The notes: a model not told the origin generated them from the sequence alone. A stretch of 64,000 nucleotides of DNA from Petrocella atlantisensis (GCF_900538275.1 NZ_LR130778.1:2352001-2416000), one strand, 5' to 3'; positions 37,101 to 45,265 are shown, counted from the stretch's first letter. Numbers and translations are program-made.

Positions 37101-39571
37101 AATGGGAAGGGTTCAAATCTCTTTTCGACGAAGGCAGAGGCATGTTGAATGCTAATTCAGTTGAGCTATTATTGATCGTTAGCAATTGTATAAGTGGTTT
37201 CAAGTTGTTGGAAGAGTGGGTAGATTATAGAAGCCATAGAAAAGCTTGTAAAGAAATGGGGCTAGGAGAATATATTGAAAAGGCTGAAGAAGCAGGTATG
37301 TTAAAAACTCATTTAAGAAATGGTTATCTTAGAAGGTTCTATAAACTATGGCTTGATATTAATATTGCTAAATACCCATCTGTATTAAACTTCCGTCAAA
37401 GAGTTCAATTTGAACGTATTGAAAATTTCCGGGAATTAGATAAACGTTCTCTTGAGATTGCTAGGGCAAGGGTGAGAAGTAAACTAATCGACTCATTACC
37501 TAACAGAAACTTCACTTCATCAGCTGGTGATGAGGTGAGTATTTTAAATAGAGAAATGAGCAAACGTCGTAGAATCATGCCTCTTAGAAGACTGTTTGCA
37601 TCAATACCAAATCTATTGATGACATTGAAACCTTGTATGATGATGTCCCCATTGTCTGTAAGTCTCTTTTTGCAAGCAGAATCCTATGATTTTGATATGG
37701 TAATCTTTGATGAGGCTTCACAGGTTAAGACCGAAGATGCAGTTGGTGCAATTATGCGCGGTAAGACAGTTGTTATTTGTGGGGATGATAAGCAGCTCCC
37801 ACCTACAAGTTTTTTTGGTACGTCAAAGATGAATGATGATTACGATTCAGAAGAAGAGGAAATCGATTCATATGAATCAATTCTTGACGAAGGACTAACC
37901 GTATTACCTAATAGAACACTTAAATGGCATTACAGAAGTAGACATGAACACCTTATAGCATTTTCAAATGCGAAAATATACAATAACGAATTGGTTACAT
38001 TCCCGTCATGTAAGGACGATGTACCTCATGAGGGGGTTGAATATATTCATGTTAGTGATGGGTTATATGACAGAGGCGGAAGTAGAAGCAATGTTATTGA
38101 GGCAAAGAAAGTAGCTCAATTGGTTATTGAACATTTTGTACGTCACCCTAATCGATCACTTGGGGTTGTTACATTCAGTACTGCTCAGCAAACTGCAGTG
38201 GAGAATGAGCTTAGAACGATTCGATTAAATGACAATTCATATGAGTCATTTTTCAATGAAGATAAGGCAGAAGCTTTTTTCGTAAAGAATATCGAAACTG
38301 TCCAGGGAGATGAACGTGATACGATCATGTTTAGCATTGGTTATGCAAAAGATGGCACAGGAAAACCGATGGCGATGAACTTCGGACCATTGACAAAAGA
38401 TGGTGGTGAAAGACGTCTTAATGTTGCTATAACTAGAGCAAAACATAATGTTAAGCTTGTTGGTTCTATACACCCAACAGACATTGATTTAGATAGAACG
38501 TCGTCTGAAGGGGTACATTTATTAAGGTCATACATTGAATTTGCTAAGAACGGGCCAAGCGTCTTAGAGAGAGAAGCTACTGCAGATTCAGTCAAAGAGT
38601 TTGATTCACCTTTTGAAAGAAGTGTTTATGATTTTCTAATGAAGAAAGGACACAAAGTAGATACACAAGTTGGTTGTTCAGGCTATAAGATTGATCTAGG
38701 TGTAAAACACCCTGAAATAAGTGGTGTTTATATAATGGGGATAGAATGTGATGGAGCTACTTATCATTCGACAAGAACTGCTAGAGAACGGGACCGAATT
38801 CGGCAAACAGTTCTTGAGGATATGGGATGGAAGTTCCACAGAATTTGGTCCACTGATTACATTAAGGATCCAAAGAATGAAAATAATAAACTTCTTGAGG
38901 CTATAGAAGAATGTATTGATAACTTTAATTTGGAGCAAGAGGTGCAAATAGATATCCCCACAAAAGTGGATGATGATATTCACGAAAAGTTGCTTGTCGA
39001 AGTAGAAGCAACAACAGAGACTGAGCATCAAGATATTGATAAATATGGATTCGAATTCTATAAGACTGTTGATTATAATAGTTTGAATTATTACTGTGAT
39101 GATGTGAGGGAACTATCCAAAGAAATAAAGACCGTTGTTGAGATTGAAAGTCCGATTCATTTTGAACTTTTATGTCGGAGGATAGCACCACTAACAGGTC
39201 GCGAAAAAGTAACGAAAGTAGTACGTGATCTTGTCAACTCAGCCCTTCCATATTGTAAAGAATCAGTAGATTATAAGTATGATTTCTTGTGGCGTAAGAA
39301 TGAAATTCTTCCTAAAGTTCGTATACCTGAAACAACTTATGATATTAGGGATATAACACATATATCACCTGAAGAAATTGCAGAAGCGATGATGACAATA
39401 GTACTAAATAGTTATGGTATTACTAAGGAAGGCTTGTATGCAGAAACACGAAGAGTTTTTGGCTATAATCGTGCTGGTCAGAAGATAATAAAGGCGATGG
39501 ATGAGGTTTACAATCGATTAATTGTTGAAGATAAGGTTAAAGTTTTGGATGATCGGATTACTTTAGTGTAG
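34103..39571 (+). CDS. DUF4011-helicase-Vsr/MTES-type nuclease-DUF3320 protein (putative single-gene defence system)
   Basis: This giant protein has 1822 residues. Residues 1-290 form a DUF4011 domain (LLELGKRNKLISYKETK). The superfamily 1 helicase core has Walker A GPPGTGKSQT (~293-302), Walker B VIFDEASQVKTEDA and CGDDKQLPPTSFF (~1200-1235), and QGDERD plus RRLNVAITRAK (motifs V/VI, ~1400-1450). The ~800-residue middle is coiled and helical. A PD-(D/E)xK nuclease of the Vsr/MTES_1575 type follows (~1505-1610; KIDLGV, GIECDGATYHS, RDRIR). A DUF3320-like end (~1680-1822) closes it. This order matches the helicase known from defence islands as Hhe (recalled, not checked). It probably acts on foreign DNA. 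The ATG follows GGAGGAGG. It is the main intact cargo of the island. Confidence 0.9.
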   Translation: MLNTKIEKNIDNWKKSLLELGKRNKLISYKETKRSNINIIEPGISKLFEDIVLKEKEMIFPNPVDEDEQQFISGNIRSDRTLSEEQKTLRNIRNKAKSFIQEQGINVLYMAFGFLEWKELQHSDIVLKSPLVLVPVSLRVDSITDPYVLQLHEDEIVLNPTLAFKLNEDFGISLPEFDSDNEDIIGYLNSIESVIGNSSWKVTHDTSISLLSFMKMNMYNDIENNVERIKAHPVLNALAGDSSDIKRISEDFDGFDHDTKVRPIDTFQVVDADSSQQDAILYSKNNISFILQGPPGTGKSQTITNIISEGLSDGKKILFVSEKSAALEVVHSRLSNVGLAEFCMSLHNNKKNKKEVLNDLNRTFNLDKRALKDDALYDLQKLEEERDLLNQYVKDLHIKNDPLNKSIFEITGELAALPACKDLQFTIDNVKSMTLEDLNKIKIALDDFSHVLGMMKKDYKDNPWIGCNLKSVTHEFRLNTEIDLKKLQEGLDKINNALMSFNSDMGVNWEMTLDEIDEYINFLHYVSTPPVEIPEQWLEGDLKIIVDASQKAKDYKHTLEDYHGITDNLMMKYKEEFFDVDGKTFYEDILRFESQLSEIGKIENIDIDELIDRADYYINKSDELQESLSCVNELAVGISKEFGLNNIRNYDDLKYISNFLLELYKKPNPTEMWFDDDQNRIVDELLQESMEKRQKIITIRETLNTNFENDVLTLDYKEMLLRFRTNYTGFLKIFKKQYKMDKSAIRGYYKSTDKLTDQIIIDALQLITEYHNHEDWFNQKENILTKAFGMKYMNEYTDWDAIKNARSDFDELKKLIGKSILNKATKELLCNGEYPDKLEKVEEQINDYLSSAQWTNIMDLINYDTINKRGIRYVPTALRTFRDILIEARKAVDLFDNYTISMVKFSVLKNDLQKKLRLEEIEMNLNKNYQSLKEVFSELFTGTETDWDRIIQALEWTEQFTRYKNRFEVSKEFIEKFQNTSYSNDLLEVLTKEKVTALQKWEGFKSLFDEGRGMLNANSVELLLIVSNCISGFKLLEEWVDYRSHRKACKEMGLGEYIEKAEEAGMLKTHLRNGYLRRFYKLWLDINIAKYPSVLNFRQRVQFERIENFRELDKRSLEIARARVRSKLIDSLPNRNFTSSAGDEVSILNREMSKRRRIMPLRRLFASIPNLLMTLKPCMMMSPLSVSLFLQAESYDFDMVIFDEASQVKTEDAVGAIMRGKTVVICGDDKQLPPTSFFGTSKMNDDYDSEEEEIDSYESILDEGLTVLPNRTLKWHYRSRHEHLIAFSNAKIYNNELVTFPSCKDDVPHEGVEYIHVSDGLYDRGGSRSNVIEAKKVAQLVIEHFVRHPNRSLGVVTFSTAQQTAVENELRTIRLNDNSYESFFNEDKAEAFFVKNIETVQGDERDTIMFSIGYAKDGTGKPMAMNFGPLTKDGGERRLNVAITRAKHNVKLVGSIHPTDIDLDRTSSEGVHLLRSYIEFAKNGPSVLEREATADSVKEFDSPFERSVYDFLMKKGHKVDTQVGCSGYKIDLGVKHPEISGVYIMGIECDGATYHSTRTARERDRIRQTVLEDMGWKFHRIWSTDYIKDPKNENNKLLEAIEECIDNFNLEQEVQIDIPTKVDDDIHEKLLVEVEATTETEHQDIDKYGFEFYKTVDYNSLNYYCDDVRELSKEIKTVVEIESPIHFELLCRRIAPLTGREKVTKVVRDLVNSALPYCKESVDYKYDFLWRKNEILPKVRIPETTYDIRDITHISPEEIAEAMMTIVLNSYGITKEGLYAETRRVFGYNRAGQKIIKAMDEVYNRLIVEDKVKVLDDRITLV

Positions 39572-39620
39572 GTGTATTGTAATTCGGTATTGAGGGTAAC
39601 CTGATAGAGAAAGAGAAGAA

Positions 39621-39680
39621 ACTTCAAGATTGATTACAAAATCTCTAAAGAAAATGAATGGACTCAAAGGGACTCAATAG
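39621..39680 (+). pseudogene. Possible integrase C-terminal tail
   Basis: A short frame reads SLKKMNGLKGTQ and stops 57 bp before the tRNA-Gly att copy. The integrase relic near att copy B is followed by a matching MNGLMGT in a neighbouring frame. The pair suggests that an integrase tail was left at each element end. The match is short, so this is tentative. Confidence 0.35.
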
Positions 39681-39690
39681 TAAGAAAACA

Positions 39691-39736
39691 AAAAACCAGC
39701 CAAATCCTTGTATATAAAGGATTTGGCTGGTTTTTT
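39691..39736. terminator. Strong bidirectional terminator at the right island edge
   Basis: AAAAACCAGCCAAATCCTT pairs perfectly with AAGGATTTGGCTGGTTTTT around a 7-nt AT-rich loop. It can end the helicase transcript and the minus-strand tRNA transcript. Confidence 0.9.
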
Positions 39737-39737
39737 G

Positions 39738-39761
39738 TGAAGCGCGAAACGAGATTCGAAC
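39738..39761. repeat. att-like repeat copy C (3' end of tRNA-Gly)
   Basis: It is identical over 24 bp to copy A at 30451. It contains the discriminator, acceptor 3' strand and T-arm end of tRNA-Gly(GCC), so integration restores a complete tRNA gene. Confidence 0.85.
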
Positions 39762-39812
39762 TCGCGACCCTCGCCTTGGCAAGGCGATGCTCTACCACTG
39801 AGCCATTCGCGC
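39741..39812 (-). tRNA. tRNA-Gly (GCC)
   Basis: The minus strand folds as a 72-nt cloverleaf. Acceptor GCGCGAA pairs with TTCGCGC, the anticodon loop is CTTGCCAAG (GCC), the T-loop is GTTCGAATC, and U is the discriminator. CCA is not encoded. Its 3' end is the integration target of the neighbouring island. Confidence 0.95.
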
Positions 39813-39816
39813 AGAG

Positions 39817-39887
39817 AGCGGGTAGGGGGAATCGAACCCCCGTAACCAGCTTGGAAGGCTGGAGTTTTACCATTAAACTACACCCGC
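39817..39887 (-). tRNA. tRNA-Gly (TCC)
   Basis: The 71-nt cloverleaf has acceptor GCGGGTG/TACCCGC with one G-U pair. The anticodon loop is CCTTCCAAG (TCC) and the T-loop is GTTCGATTC. CCA is not encoded. It lies four bases upstream of tRNA-Gly(GCC) on the same strand, within one tRNA operon. Confidence 0.95.
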
Positions 39888-39900
39888 GTAACGGTACGGA

Positions 39901-40040
39901 ATGCCCAGAGCCGGAATCGAAGTAGGAGGATGGTTCATCCTGTGTTAACGATTCTTGTCTAAGCTGCGGAATGCCCAGAGCCGGAATCGAAGTAGGAGGA
40001 TGGTTCATCCTATGCTAACAATTCTTCTCTAAGCTGCGGA
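39901..40040 (-). repeat. Two tandem 70-bp degenerate tRNA-Phe-like copies
   Basis: Units 39901-39970 and 39971-40040 differ at only a few positions. Each ends, on the minus strand, with the same T-arm and acceptor tail as the intact tRNA-Phe next to them (TTCGATTCCGGCTCTGGGCA). The rest is only loosely tRNA-like: AGCTTAG resembles the D-arm, AGGATGAACCATCCT the anticodon arm. The 5' acceptor strand no longer pairs with the tail, so they cannot be working tRNAs. They may be decayed duplicates or scars of past integrations. Confidence 0.75.
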
Positions 40041-40041
40041 A

Positions 40042-40114
<73 letters not shown>

Positions 40115-40193
40115 AGAAGTACAAGTACTTCATGCATCATCTTCATTCGAAGACAATTCGGTTTTACAAAATAATATAATAAGCGTTAATTAA

Positions 40194-40278
40194 TGCCGGA
40201 GACCGGAATCGAACCGGTACGACTTTATAGGTCGCAGGATTTTAAGTCCTGTGCGTCTGCCAGTTCCGCCACTCCGGC
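40194..40278 (-). tRNA. tRNA-Leu (TAA)
   Basis: The 85-nt class II tRNA has acceptor GCCGGAG/CTCCGGC and anticodon loop CTTAAAA (TAA). The long variable arm (CGACCTATAAAGTCG) and T-loop GTTCGATTC are present. CCA is not encoded. Confidence 0.95.
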
Positions 40279-40317
40279 GCATAACCAACAACTTATTATG
40301 ATCGTATAACGATCAAA

Positions 40318-40398
40318 TGGAGGGAGAAGGATTCGAACCTTCGAAGCTATCGCAACAGATTTACAGTCTGCCCCCTTTGGCCACTCGGGAACCCCTCC
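40318..40398 (-). tRNA. tRNA-Tyr (GTA)
   Basis: The 81-nt class II tRNA has acceptor GGAGGGG/TCCCTCC with one G-U pair. The anticodon loop is CTGTAAA (GTA), and a variable arm and T-loop GTTCGAATC follow. It is the first gene of the five-tRNA operon; the promoter should lie in 40399-40560 on the minus strand. Confidence 0.95.
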
Positions 40399-40600
40399 AA
40401 ATAAAATATGAACTTGAATCTCCAAGAGGAAGCGTCCTCAAGGTGAACAAGATATATCTTACCACAATTAGAAGTTTTGTCAATAGTTTTGGTGAACTTT
40501 TTAACGCTACGGTAAAAGAGAAGATTTCATCTGTAAAAGATCAACTATTTAGTTTGACACTTTAGCCAAGGTTAATAGTTTACTAAACGTTAAAATCCAA

Positions 40601-40629
40601 TTGCGAAGCAAGGTCAAAAAAGCTATAAT
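40601..40629 (+). promoter_or_regulatory. Promoter of the LacI-family regulator gene
   Basis: TTGCGA (40601-40606), 17-bp spacer, TATAAT (40624-40629). The start falls about 48 bp before the ATG. Confidence 0.65.
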
Positions 40630-40683
40630 TAAGAGTGTCAGAGAAAACGCGTGTGTTTGGAGAAGACAAGGAGCGAGGTAACT

Positions 40684-41718
40684 ATGGGAAAAATAACAAT
40701 GAAGGACGTTGCAAAACATGCAGGTGTATCGGTTGCAACCGTATCTAATGTTATCAATAACATACCGAATAAAACGACGGAAGTGACGAAGCAAAATGTT
40801 CTCACAGCTGTTAAGGAACTGAACTATAAAATGGATATGACGGCAAGAAGTTTATCCATCGGGAAATCTAATCTAATTGGTATATTCATACCGGAAGTAT
40901 ATGAAAACAGTGCACCAAGCTCTCTTCTGAAAACCAACCCATTTTATAGTGAGATTATTAGTGGGATAGAATATGAAGCCAGAATGCTTGGCTATGACAT
41001 ACTCATATCCTGTATCCATTCTATTGATCATGCCCTTGAACTTGTGAATAAGCGGATGCTGGATGGCTTAGCTATACTTGGTACTTACGATGCAAGATTC
41101 TGGGAAGATCTTAAGCTGGTAACAGTACCGATTGTCTTGATTGACAATTATAATTATGAAGCTGTAGGTGTCAATAATGTAGGTATTGATGATGAACTCG
41201 GTGCTTATCTTGCAACCAAACATTTAACGACCCTTGGTCATAAGCATATCGCCTTTGCCACCAGTGAGGTTGGTGTATCAGAGGTCAATGAAAAACGCTT
41301 CATAGGATTCAAACGTGCCATCAAAGAAGCCAAATTAGATCAAACAACATGCCCGGTAATCGTTGAGGCGGTCTCCTTCAAAGGTGGCATAACTATAGGG
41401 CATAGACTTTTGAAAGACCATATGGAGGTTACAGCGGTGTTTGCCATTGCAGATATTATGGCACTTGGCATTATCAAGATTATGCATCAGTTTGGGAAGA
41501 AGATTCCGGAAGATTTATCTATAATAGGATTTGATGACTTAAGTATTTGTGAGTATACTTTTCCGGCATTAACCACGATAAGACAAGATATCTATAAAAA
41601 AGGTGTTGAAGTTGCCAGACTTCTCATAAAAAAAATAGATGGTGAGTTAGGCTTAAAGTCACAGGAGCTACCCGTTGAACTCATTGTCAGAGAGACGACA
41701 AAGGCAATCTTAAGATAA
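40684..41718 (+). CDS. LacI-family transcriptional regulator
   Basis: This 344-residue regulator has a classic N-terminal HTH (TMKDVAKHAGVSVATVSNVINN) and a periplasmic-binding-protein-like sugar sensor domain (about 60-340), with GIDDELGAYLATKHL, FAIADIMALGIIK and PEDLSIIGFDDLSI. The ligand is unknown. An ATG at 40651 exists, but AAGGAGCGAGGT stands before the ATG at 40684, which also gives the usual start. It could in principle read the two cre-like sites at glgP, though CcpA is a more usual candidate. There are no sugar genes next to it. Confidence 0.9.
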   Translation: MGKITMKDVAKHAGVSVATVSNVINNIPNKTTEVTKQNVLTAVKELNYKMDMTARSLSIGKSNLIGIFIPEVYENSAPSSLLKTNPFYSEIISGIEYEARMLGYDILISCIHSIDHALELVNKRMLDGLAILGTYDARFWEDLKLVTVPIVLIDNYNYEAVGVNNVGIDDELGAYLATKHLTTLGHKHIAFATSEVGVSEVNEKRFIGFKRAIKEAKLDQTTCPVIVEAVSFKGGITIGHRLLKDHMEVTAVFAIADIMALGIIKIMHQFGKKIPEDLSIIGFDDLSICEYTFPALTTIRQDIYKKGVEVARLLIKKIDGELGLKSQELPVELIVRETTKAILR

Positions 41719-41849
41719 GGCTTTGTTACATTATGTTTTCATTCGCCCGTGAACTATGGTTTGGAGGTATCATTCATGCTATAATAGCACCTGTACAAAC
41801 GAATGGATGGACTGTAAACGATGCGTCTCAAAGAAGATGAGGTAAATAG

Positions 41850-42410
41850 ATGAAGAATATAATGAAGAAAATAATGATGGTGACAATGGTAGTGGTGTTA
41901 ATGTCAACCACCGTTGTCTATGGAGCAACCAATGAAGAAAGCTATGCAGGGAATCAACTTAGAACTTTGGGTATACTTCGAGGTTATGATGATGGATCTC
42001 TTAAGCTGGACAATCCAATTGTAAGAGCTGAAGTGGCAGCCTTAGCCGTTAGGATATTAGGGTATGAAGGTGTTGAAGTAGATGGTGAAAGTAAGAGCTT
42101 TGCGGATGTGCCGACCAGCCACTGGGCCCATGGGGTGATTGGTAATGCCAATAAGCTAAAGCTAGTCCAAGGTTATCCGGGGGATACTTTCAGACCTGCC
42201 GGCAACATCACTTACGGCGAGATTGTAACCATTATGGTAAATGCTCTAGGTAAACAAGAGAATCTAACAGGCAAGTGGCCTGAAAATTATATACAAAGAG
42301 CCAAATCCATCGGTATCATACCGGCTAACTCAAGCGTAGATCCAAGTAAAGTCGTCACAAGAGGTGAAGTCGCCTTGATTATATGGGATACATTATTGGT
42401 TAAACAATAA
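41850..42410 (+). CDS. Exported protein with three SLH domains
   Basis: This 186-residue protein has a signal peptide (about 1-26, MMVTMVVVLMSTTVVYGAT) and consists almost only of three S-layer homology repeats: LRGYDDGSLKLDNPIVRAEVAAL, FADVPTSHWAHGVIGNANKL with GYPGDTFRPAGNITYGE, and a third around VTRGEVALIIWD. It should bind pyruvylated cell-wall polymer. With no other domain it may be a structural S-layer piece or a competitor for anchoring sites. TATAAT lies at 41780-41785. The start is the first in-frame ATG, after GATGAGG. Confidence 0.88.
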   Translation: MKNIMKKIMMVTMVVVLMSTTVVYGATNEESYAGNQLRTLGILRGYDDGSLKLDNPIVRAEVAALAVRILGYEGVEVDGESKSFADVPTSHWAHGVIGNANKLKLVQGYPGDTFRPAGNITYGEIVTIMVNALGKQENLTGKWPENYIQRAKSIGIIPANSSVDPSKVVTRGEVALIIWDTLLVKQ

Positions 42411-42419
42411 AAAGATATC

Positions 42420-42446
42420 AAGCCACTTCTTATGGAGTGGTTTTTT
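42420..42446 (+). terminator. Terminator after the SLH gene
   Basis: AAGCCACT pairs with AGTGG(T)T around TCTTATGG, followed by six T. Confidence 0.7.
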
Positions 42447-42553
42447 CTTATAGTTCAGGTGTCAATATATTTAACCTCTTTTATAATGTCAGGAAAAATG
42501 CTATAATACTATAAAATTAGGAAACAGTACGGGAAACGATGAGGAATGAAGAT

Positions 42554-43540
42554 ATGGAGATTGGAAAAGTATCTGAATCGGTTTTAAAAAGAACCATCTT
42601 AAAACCATTATCCGTAAAAAGAGAAGAAGTTATTCATGGTCCAGGCATTGGAGAGGATTGTTGTGTCCTAAAATTCCCCAGTGAGGATCTTATTGTTATG
42701 TCAACGGATCCGATTACTGGAACCACCAAAGAGATCGGTAAGCTAGCTGTGCATGTGACAGCCAATGATATAGCCTCTAGTGGGGCAACCCTTGTAGGTA
42801 TTTTGCTTACGATATTGCTACCAAAAGGCTTCCTAGAAGAAGACCTTAAGGTTATAATGCAGGATGTAAATGATGTTTGTACATCTTTGAACGTGCAAGT
42901 GCTGGGTGGACATACAGAAGTAACAGGTGCTGTCAATCAACCCATTGTATCGGTAACAGGTATTGGTAGAGCAACAGATGCCAGTCTGGCTATGTCTTGT
43001 AATTTGGATCCTGGAGATGACTTGGTCATGACCAAATGGGCAGGGATAGAAGGTACTGGAATTATTGCACTTGAAAAAGAAGCAGAGCTAAGGGGTCAAG
43101 TTAAACAGAGCTTGATTGAAGAAGCTAAGAAATTTACATCTTTGATTTCGGTTGTTGAGGATAGCGCGGCCGCCATGAAGCATGGTGTAAAAGCCATGCA
43201 TGATATAACAGAAGGCGGCGTATACGGTGCGCTTTGGGAAATGGCTTCAAGTGCCAAGGTTGGCTTTGAAGTTCAACTGGATCATATTCCCATAAAAAGA
43301 GAAACCATCGAAATATGTGAGTTTTATGGTATCAATCCTTACCAACTTATTTCAAGTGGTGCACTGCTTATTGGTACGCAGGATGGTCCGGGACTGGTTA
43401 AAGCATTAGAAGCGGCCGGTATTCACAGTGCCCATATTGGGAAGGTGACAGCCGGTAAAGACCGTCTCATCATCAGTGACCAAATGAGACAAACCCTAAA
43501 ACCGCCTCAATCAGACGAATTGTATAAAGTAATCAAATAA
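42554..43540 (+). CDS. AIR-synthase-family (HypE-like) protein
   Basis: This 328-residue protein has the PurM/HypE/SelD fold, with the N-terminal IGEDCCVLKFP and GIGRAT segments, the AIR-synthase ATP-binding ANDIASSGA stretch and DITEGGVYGALWEMA near the C-terminal domain. It lacks the C-terminal Cys of true HypE and there are no hydrogenase genes nearby, so the reaction is uncertain. The start at 42554 has GAGGA nine bases upstream and gives the family-type N-terminus MEIGKV. The ATG at 42539 is the alternative. It leads an operon with an Lrp regulator and an aminotransferase. Confidence 0.83.
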   Translation: MEIGKVSESVLKRTILKPLSVKREEVIHGPGIGEDCCVLKFPSEDLIVMSTDPITGTTKEIGKLAVHVTANDIASSGATLVGILLTILLPKGFLEEDLKVIMQDVNDVCTSLNVQVLGGHTEVTGAVNQPIVSVTGIGRATDASLAMSCNLDPGDDLVMTKWAGIEGTGIIALEKEAELRGQVKQSLIEEAKKFTSLISVVEDSAAAMKHGVKAMHDITEGGVYGALWEMASSAKVGFEVQLDHIPIKRETIEICEFYGINPYQLISSGALLIGTQDGPGLVKALEAAGIHSAHIGKVTAGKDRLIISDQMRQTLKPPQSDELYKVIK

Positions 43541-43575
43541 CTTACATGAATATACAAGATTATGGAGGTAACAAT

Positions 43576-44058
43576 ATGAGAGAAGACATACTGCAGATTA
43601 TCCAAAACAATAGCAAAATAGAAGTCAAGGACTTAGCTTTGATGCTTAATGACAATGAAGATAATATTGCCGATGAAATCAGCAAAATGGAAAAAGAAAA
43701 AATTATATGTGGTTATCATACACTCATAAACTGGGATCGTACGAACAATGAAAAAGTAACAGCATTAATTGAAGTCAGAGTAACCCCACAAAGAGGTGAA
43801 GGCTTTGACCGAATAGCTGAGCGCATCTACAGATTCAAGGAAGTAACAGCGGTTTATTTGATGTCTGGTGGTTTTGATCTTACAGTTATTATTGAAGGAT
43901 CAACCATGAAGGAAGTGGCTTTATTTGTTGGACAAACTTTGGCACCCTTAGAATCCGTCTTAAGTACAGGTACCCATTTTGTTCTGAAGAAGTACAAAGA
44001 TTATGGGATTATATTAGACGATGAGAAAAAAGACGAGAGAATGGTGGTGACTCCATGA
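43576..44058 (+). CDS. Lrp/AsnC-family transcriptional regulator
   Basis: This 160-residue protein has an N-terminal winged helix (about 1-55, KIEVKDLALMLNDNEDNIADEISKMEKEK) and a C-terminal RAM/ligand domain (about 65-145, VTALIEVRVTPQRGEGFDRIAERI, VTAVYLMSGGFDLTVIIEG). It likely responds to an amino acid and controls its own operon. The ATG at 43576 follows TATGGAGGT; the in-frame ATG at 43546 has none. Its stop overlaps the start of the aminotransferase (ATGA), so the two proteins are coupled. Confidence 0.9.
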   Translation: MREDILQIIQNNSKIEVKDLALMLNDNEDNIADEISKMEKEKIICGYHTLINWDRTNNEKVTALIEVRVTPQRGEGFDRIAERIYRFKEVTAVYLMSGGFDLTVIIEGSTMKEVALFVGQTLAPLESVLSTGTHFVLKKYKDYGIILDDEKKDERMVVTP

Positions 44059-45224
44059 TGAAGAATAAATTATCACAAAGAGCATCCGTAATTCCTCCAT
44101 CAGGCATACGCAAGTTTTTTGATATTGTAACAGAAATGAAAGATGCCATATCTCTGGGTGTTGGTGAACCTGACTTTGACACACCATGGCGTATTAGAGA
44201 AGAAGGAATCTATTCCCTTGAAAAAGGTAAAACATTCTACACTTCTAATTCCGGTCTCTTAGAGCTTAGAGAAGCTATATGTGATTATCAGAGAAGAAGA
44301 TTTAACTTAGACTATGATTATAAGACTGAATGCCTTGTAACTGTAGGTGGCAGTGAAGGGATTGATTTAGCCCTTCGTGCTCTTATTAATCCCGGAGATG
44401 ATGTACTTATTGCAGAACCTTGTTTTGTATCCTATCAACCTTGCGCTTATCTTGCTGGTGCTAACGTCATTTCCATACCGCTAGGAGCCGAGAATGAATT
44501 TCGTATAACAGCTGAAGAGATTGAAGCGGCTATTACACCTAAAAGCAAAGTGTTAATGATCTCTTTCCCAACCAATCCTACCGGAGCGGTCATGAAAGAA
44601 GAACATCTAAAAGCCATAACAGAAGTTATTATCAAACATGACCTGATTGTTATATCTGATGAGATCTATGCAGAGCTATCTTATGGTTTTGAGCATGTTT
44701 CCATAGCATCCTTACCGGGTATGCGAGAACGTACAATCATCATTAATGGCTTTTCCAAAGCCTATGCTATGACAGGTTGGAGAATGGGTTATGTGCTTGG
44801 ACCGGAAGCGGCGGTAGGTCTTATGACCAAGATTCATCAATATGCCATAATGAGTGCACCAACCACCAGTCAGTATGCAGCACTTGAGGCAGCAAAGAAT
44901 TGTGATGACGATGTAGAAATGATGCGCCGTGCATATAATCAAAGAAGAAGACTTATGGTTGAAGGCTTTAGAAAAATGGGACTGGATTGTTTTGAACCGG
45001 AGGGTGCATTTTATGTATTCCCATCCATTCAGAAAACCGGTTTGACATCTGAAGAATTTGCAACTCAGCTATTGTTTGATCAGAAGGTAGCGGTTGTACC
45101 TGGAACGGCTTTTGGAGAATGTGGCGAAGGATTTATAAGATGTTCCTATGCATATTCTGTGGAAGAGTTGAAGATTGCACTTGAGAGAATTGGTTTGTTT
45201 GTTGAGAAGATGATAAAAAAATAA
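44055..45224 (+). CDS. PLP-dependent aminotransferase, class I/II
   Basis: This is a fold-type I aminotransferase of 389 residues. The PLP lysine is in INGFSKAYAMTGWRMGY, and VGEPDFDTPWRIREE, SFPTNPTGAVM and VISDEIYAEL are family motifs. The general reaction is transamination of an aromatic or aliphatic amino acid. It starts with ATG at 44055, overlapping the Lrp stop codon, which suggests that the regulator senses the aminotransferase substrate. A terminator follows 40 bp later. Confidence 0.92.
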   Translation: MMKNKLSQRASVIPPSGIRKFFDIVTEMKDAISLGVGEPDFDTPWRIREEGIYSLEKGKTFYTSNSGLLELREAICDYQRRRFNLDYDYKTECLVTVGGSEGIDLALRALINPGDDVLIAEPCFVSYQPCAYLAGANVISIPLGAENEFRITAEEIEAAITPKSKVLMISFPTNPTGAVMKEEHLKAITEVIIKHDLIVISDEIYAELSYGFEHVSIASLPGMRERTIIINGFSKAYAMTGWRMGYVLGPEAAVGLMTKIHQYAIMSAPTTSQYAALEAAKNCDDDVEMMRRAYNQRRRLMVEGFRKMGLDCFEPEGAFYVFPSIQKTGLTSEEFATQLLFDQKVAVVPGTAFGECGEGFIRCSYAYSVEELKIALERIGLFVEKMIKK

Positions 45225-45265
45225 AGGCACTACATAAAATAAAAAACCAAATACACAATAAAAAG

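Noticed and set aside
39901-40040. Two further functional tRNA-Phe genes
   Set aside because: The 5' acceptor strand does not pair with the 3' tail and the anticodon arm is malformed.
40490-40560. LacI-type operator near TTTTAACGCTACGGTAAAAG
   Set aside because: The symmetry is imperfect and it does not match the cre consensus well enough to call.
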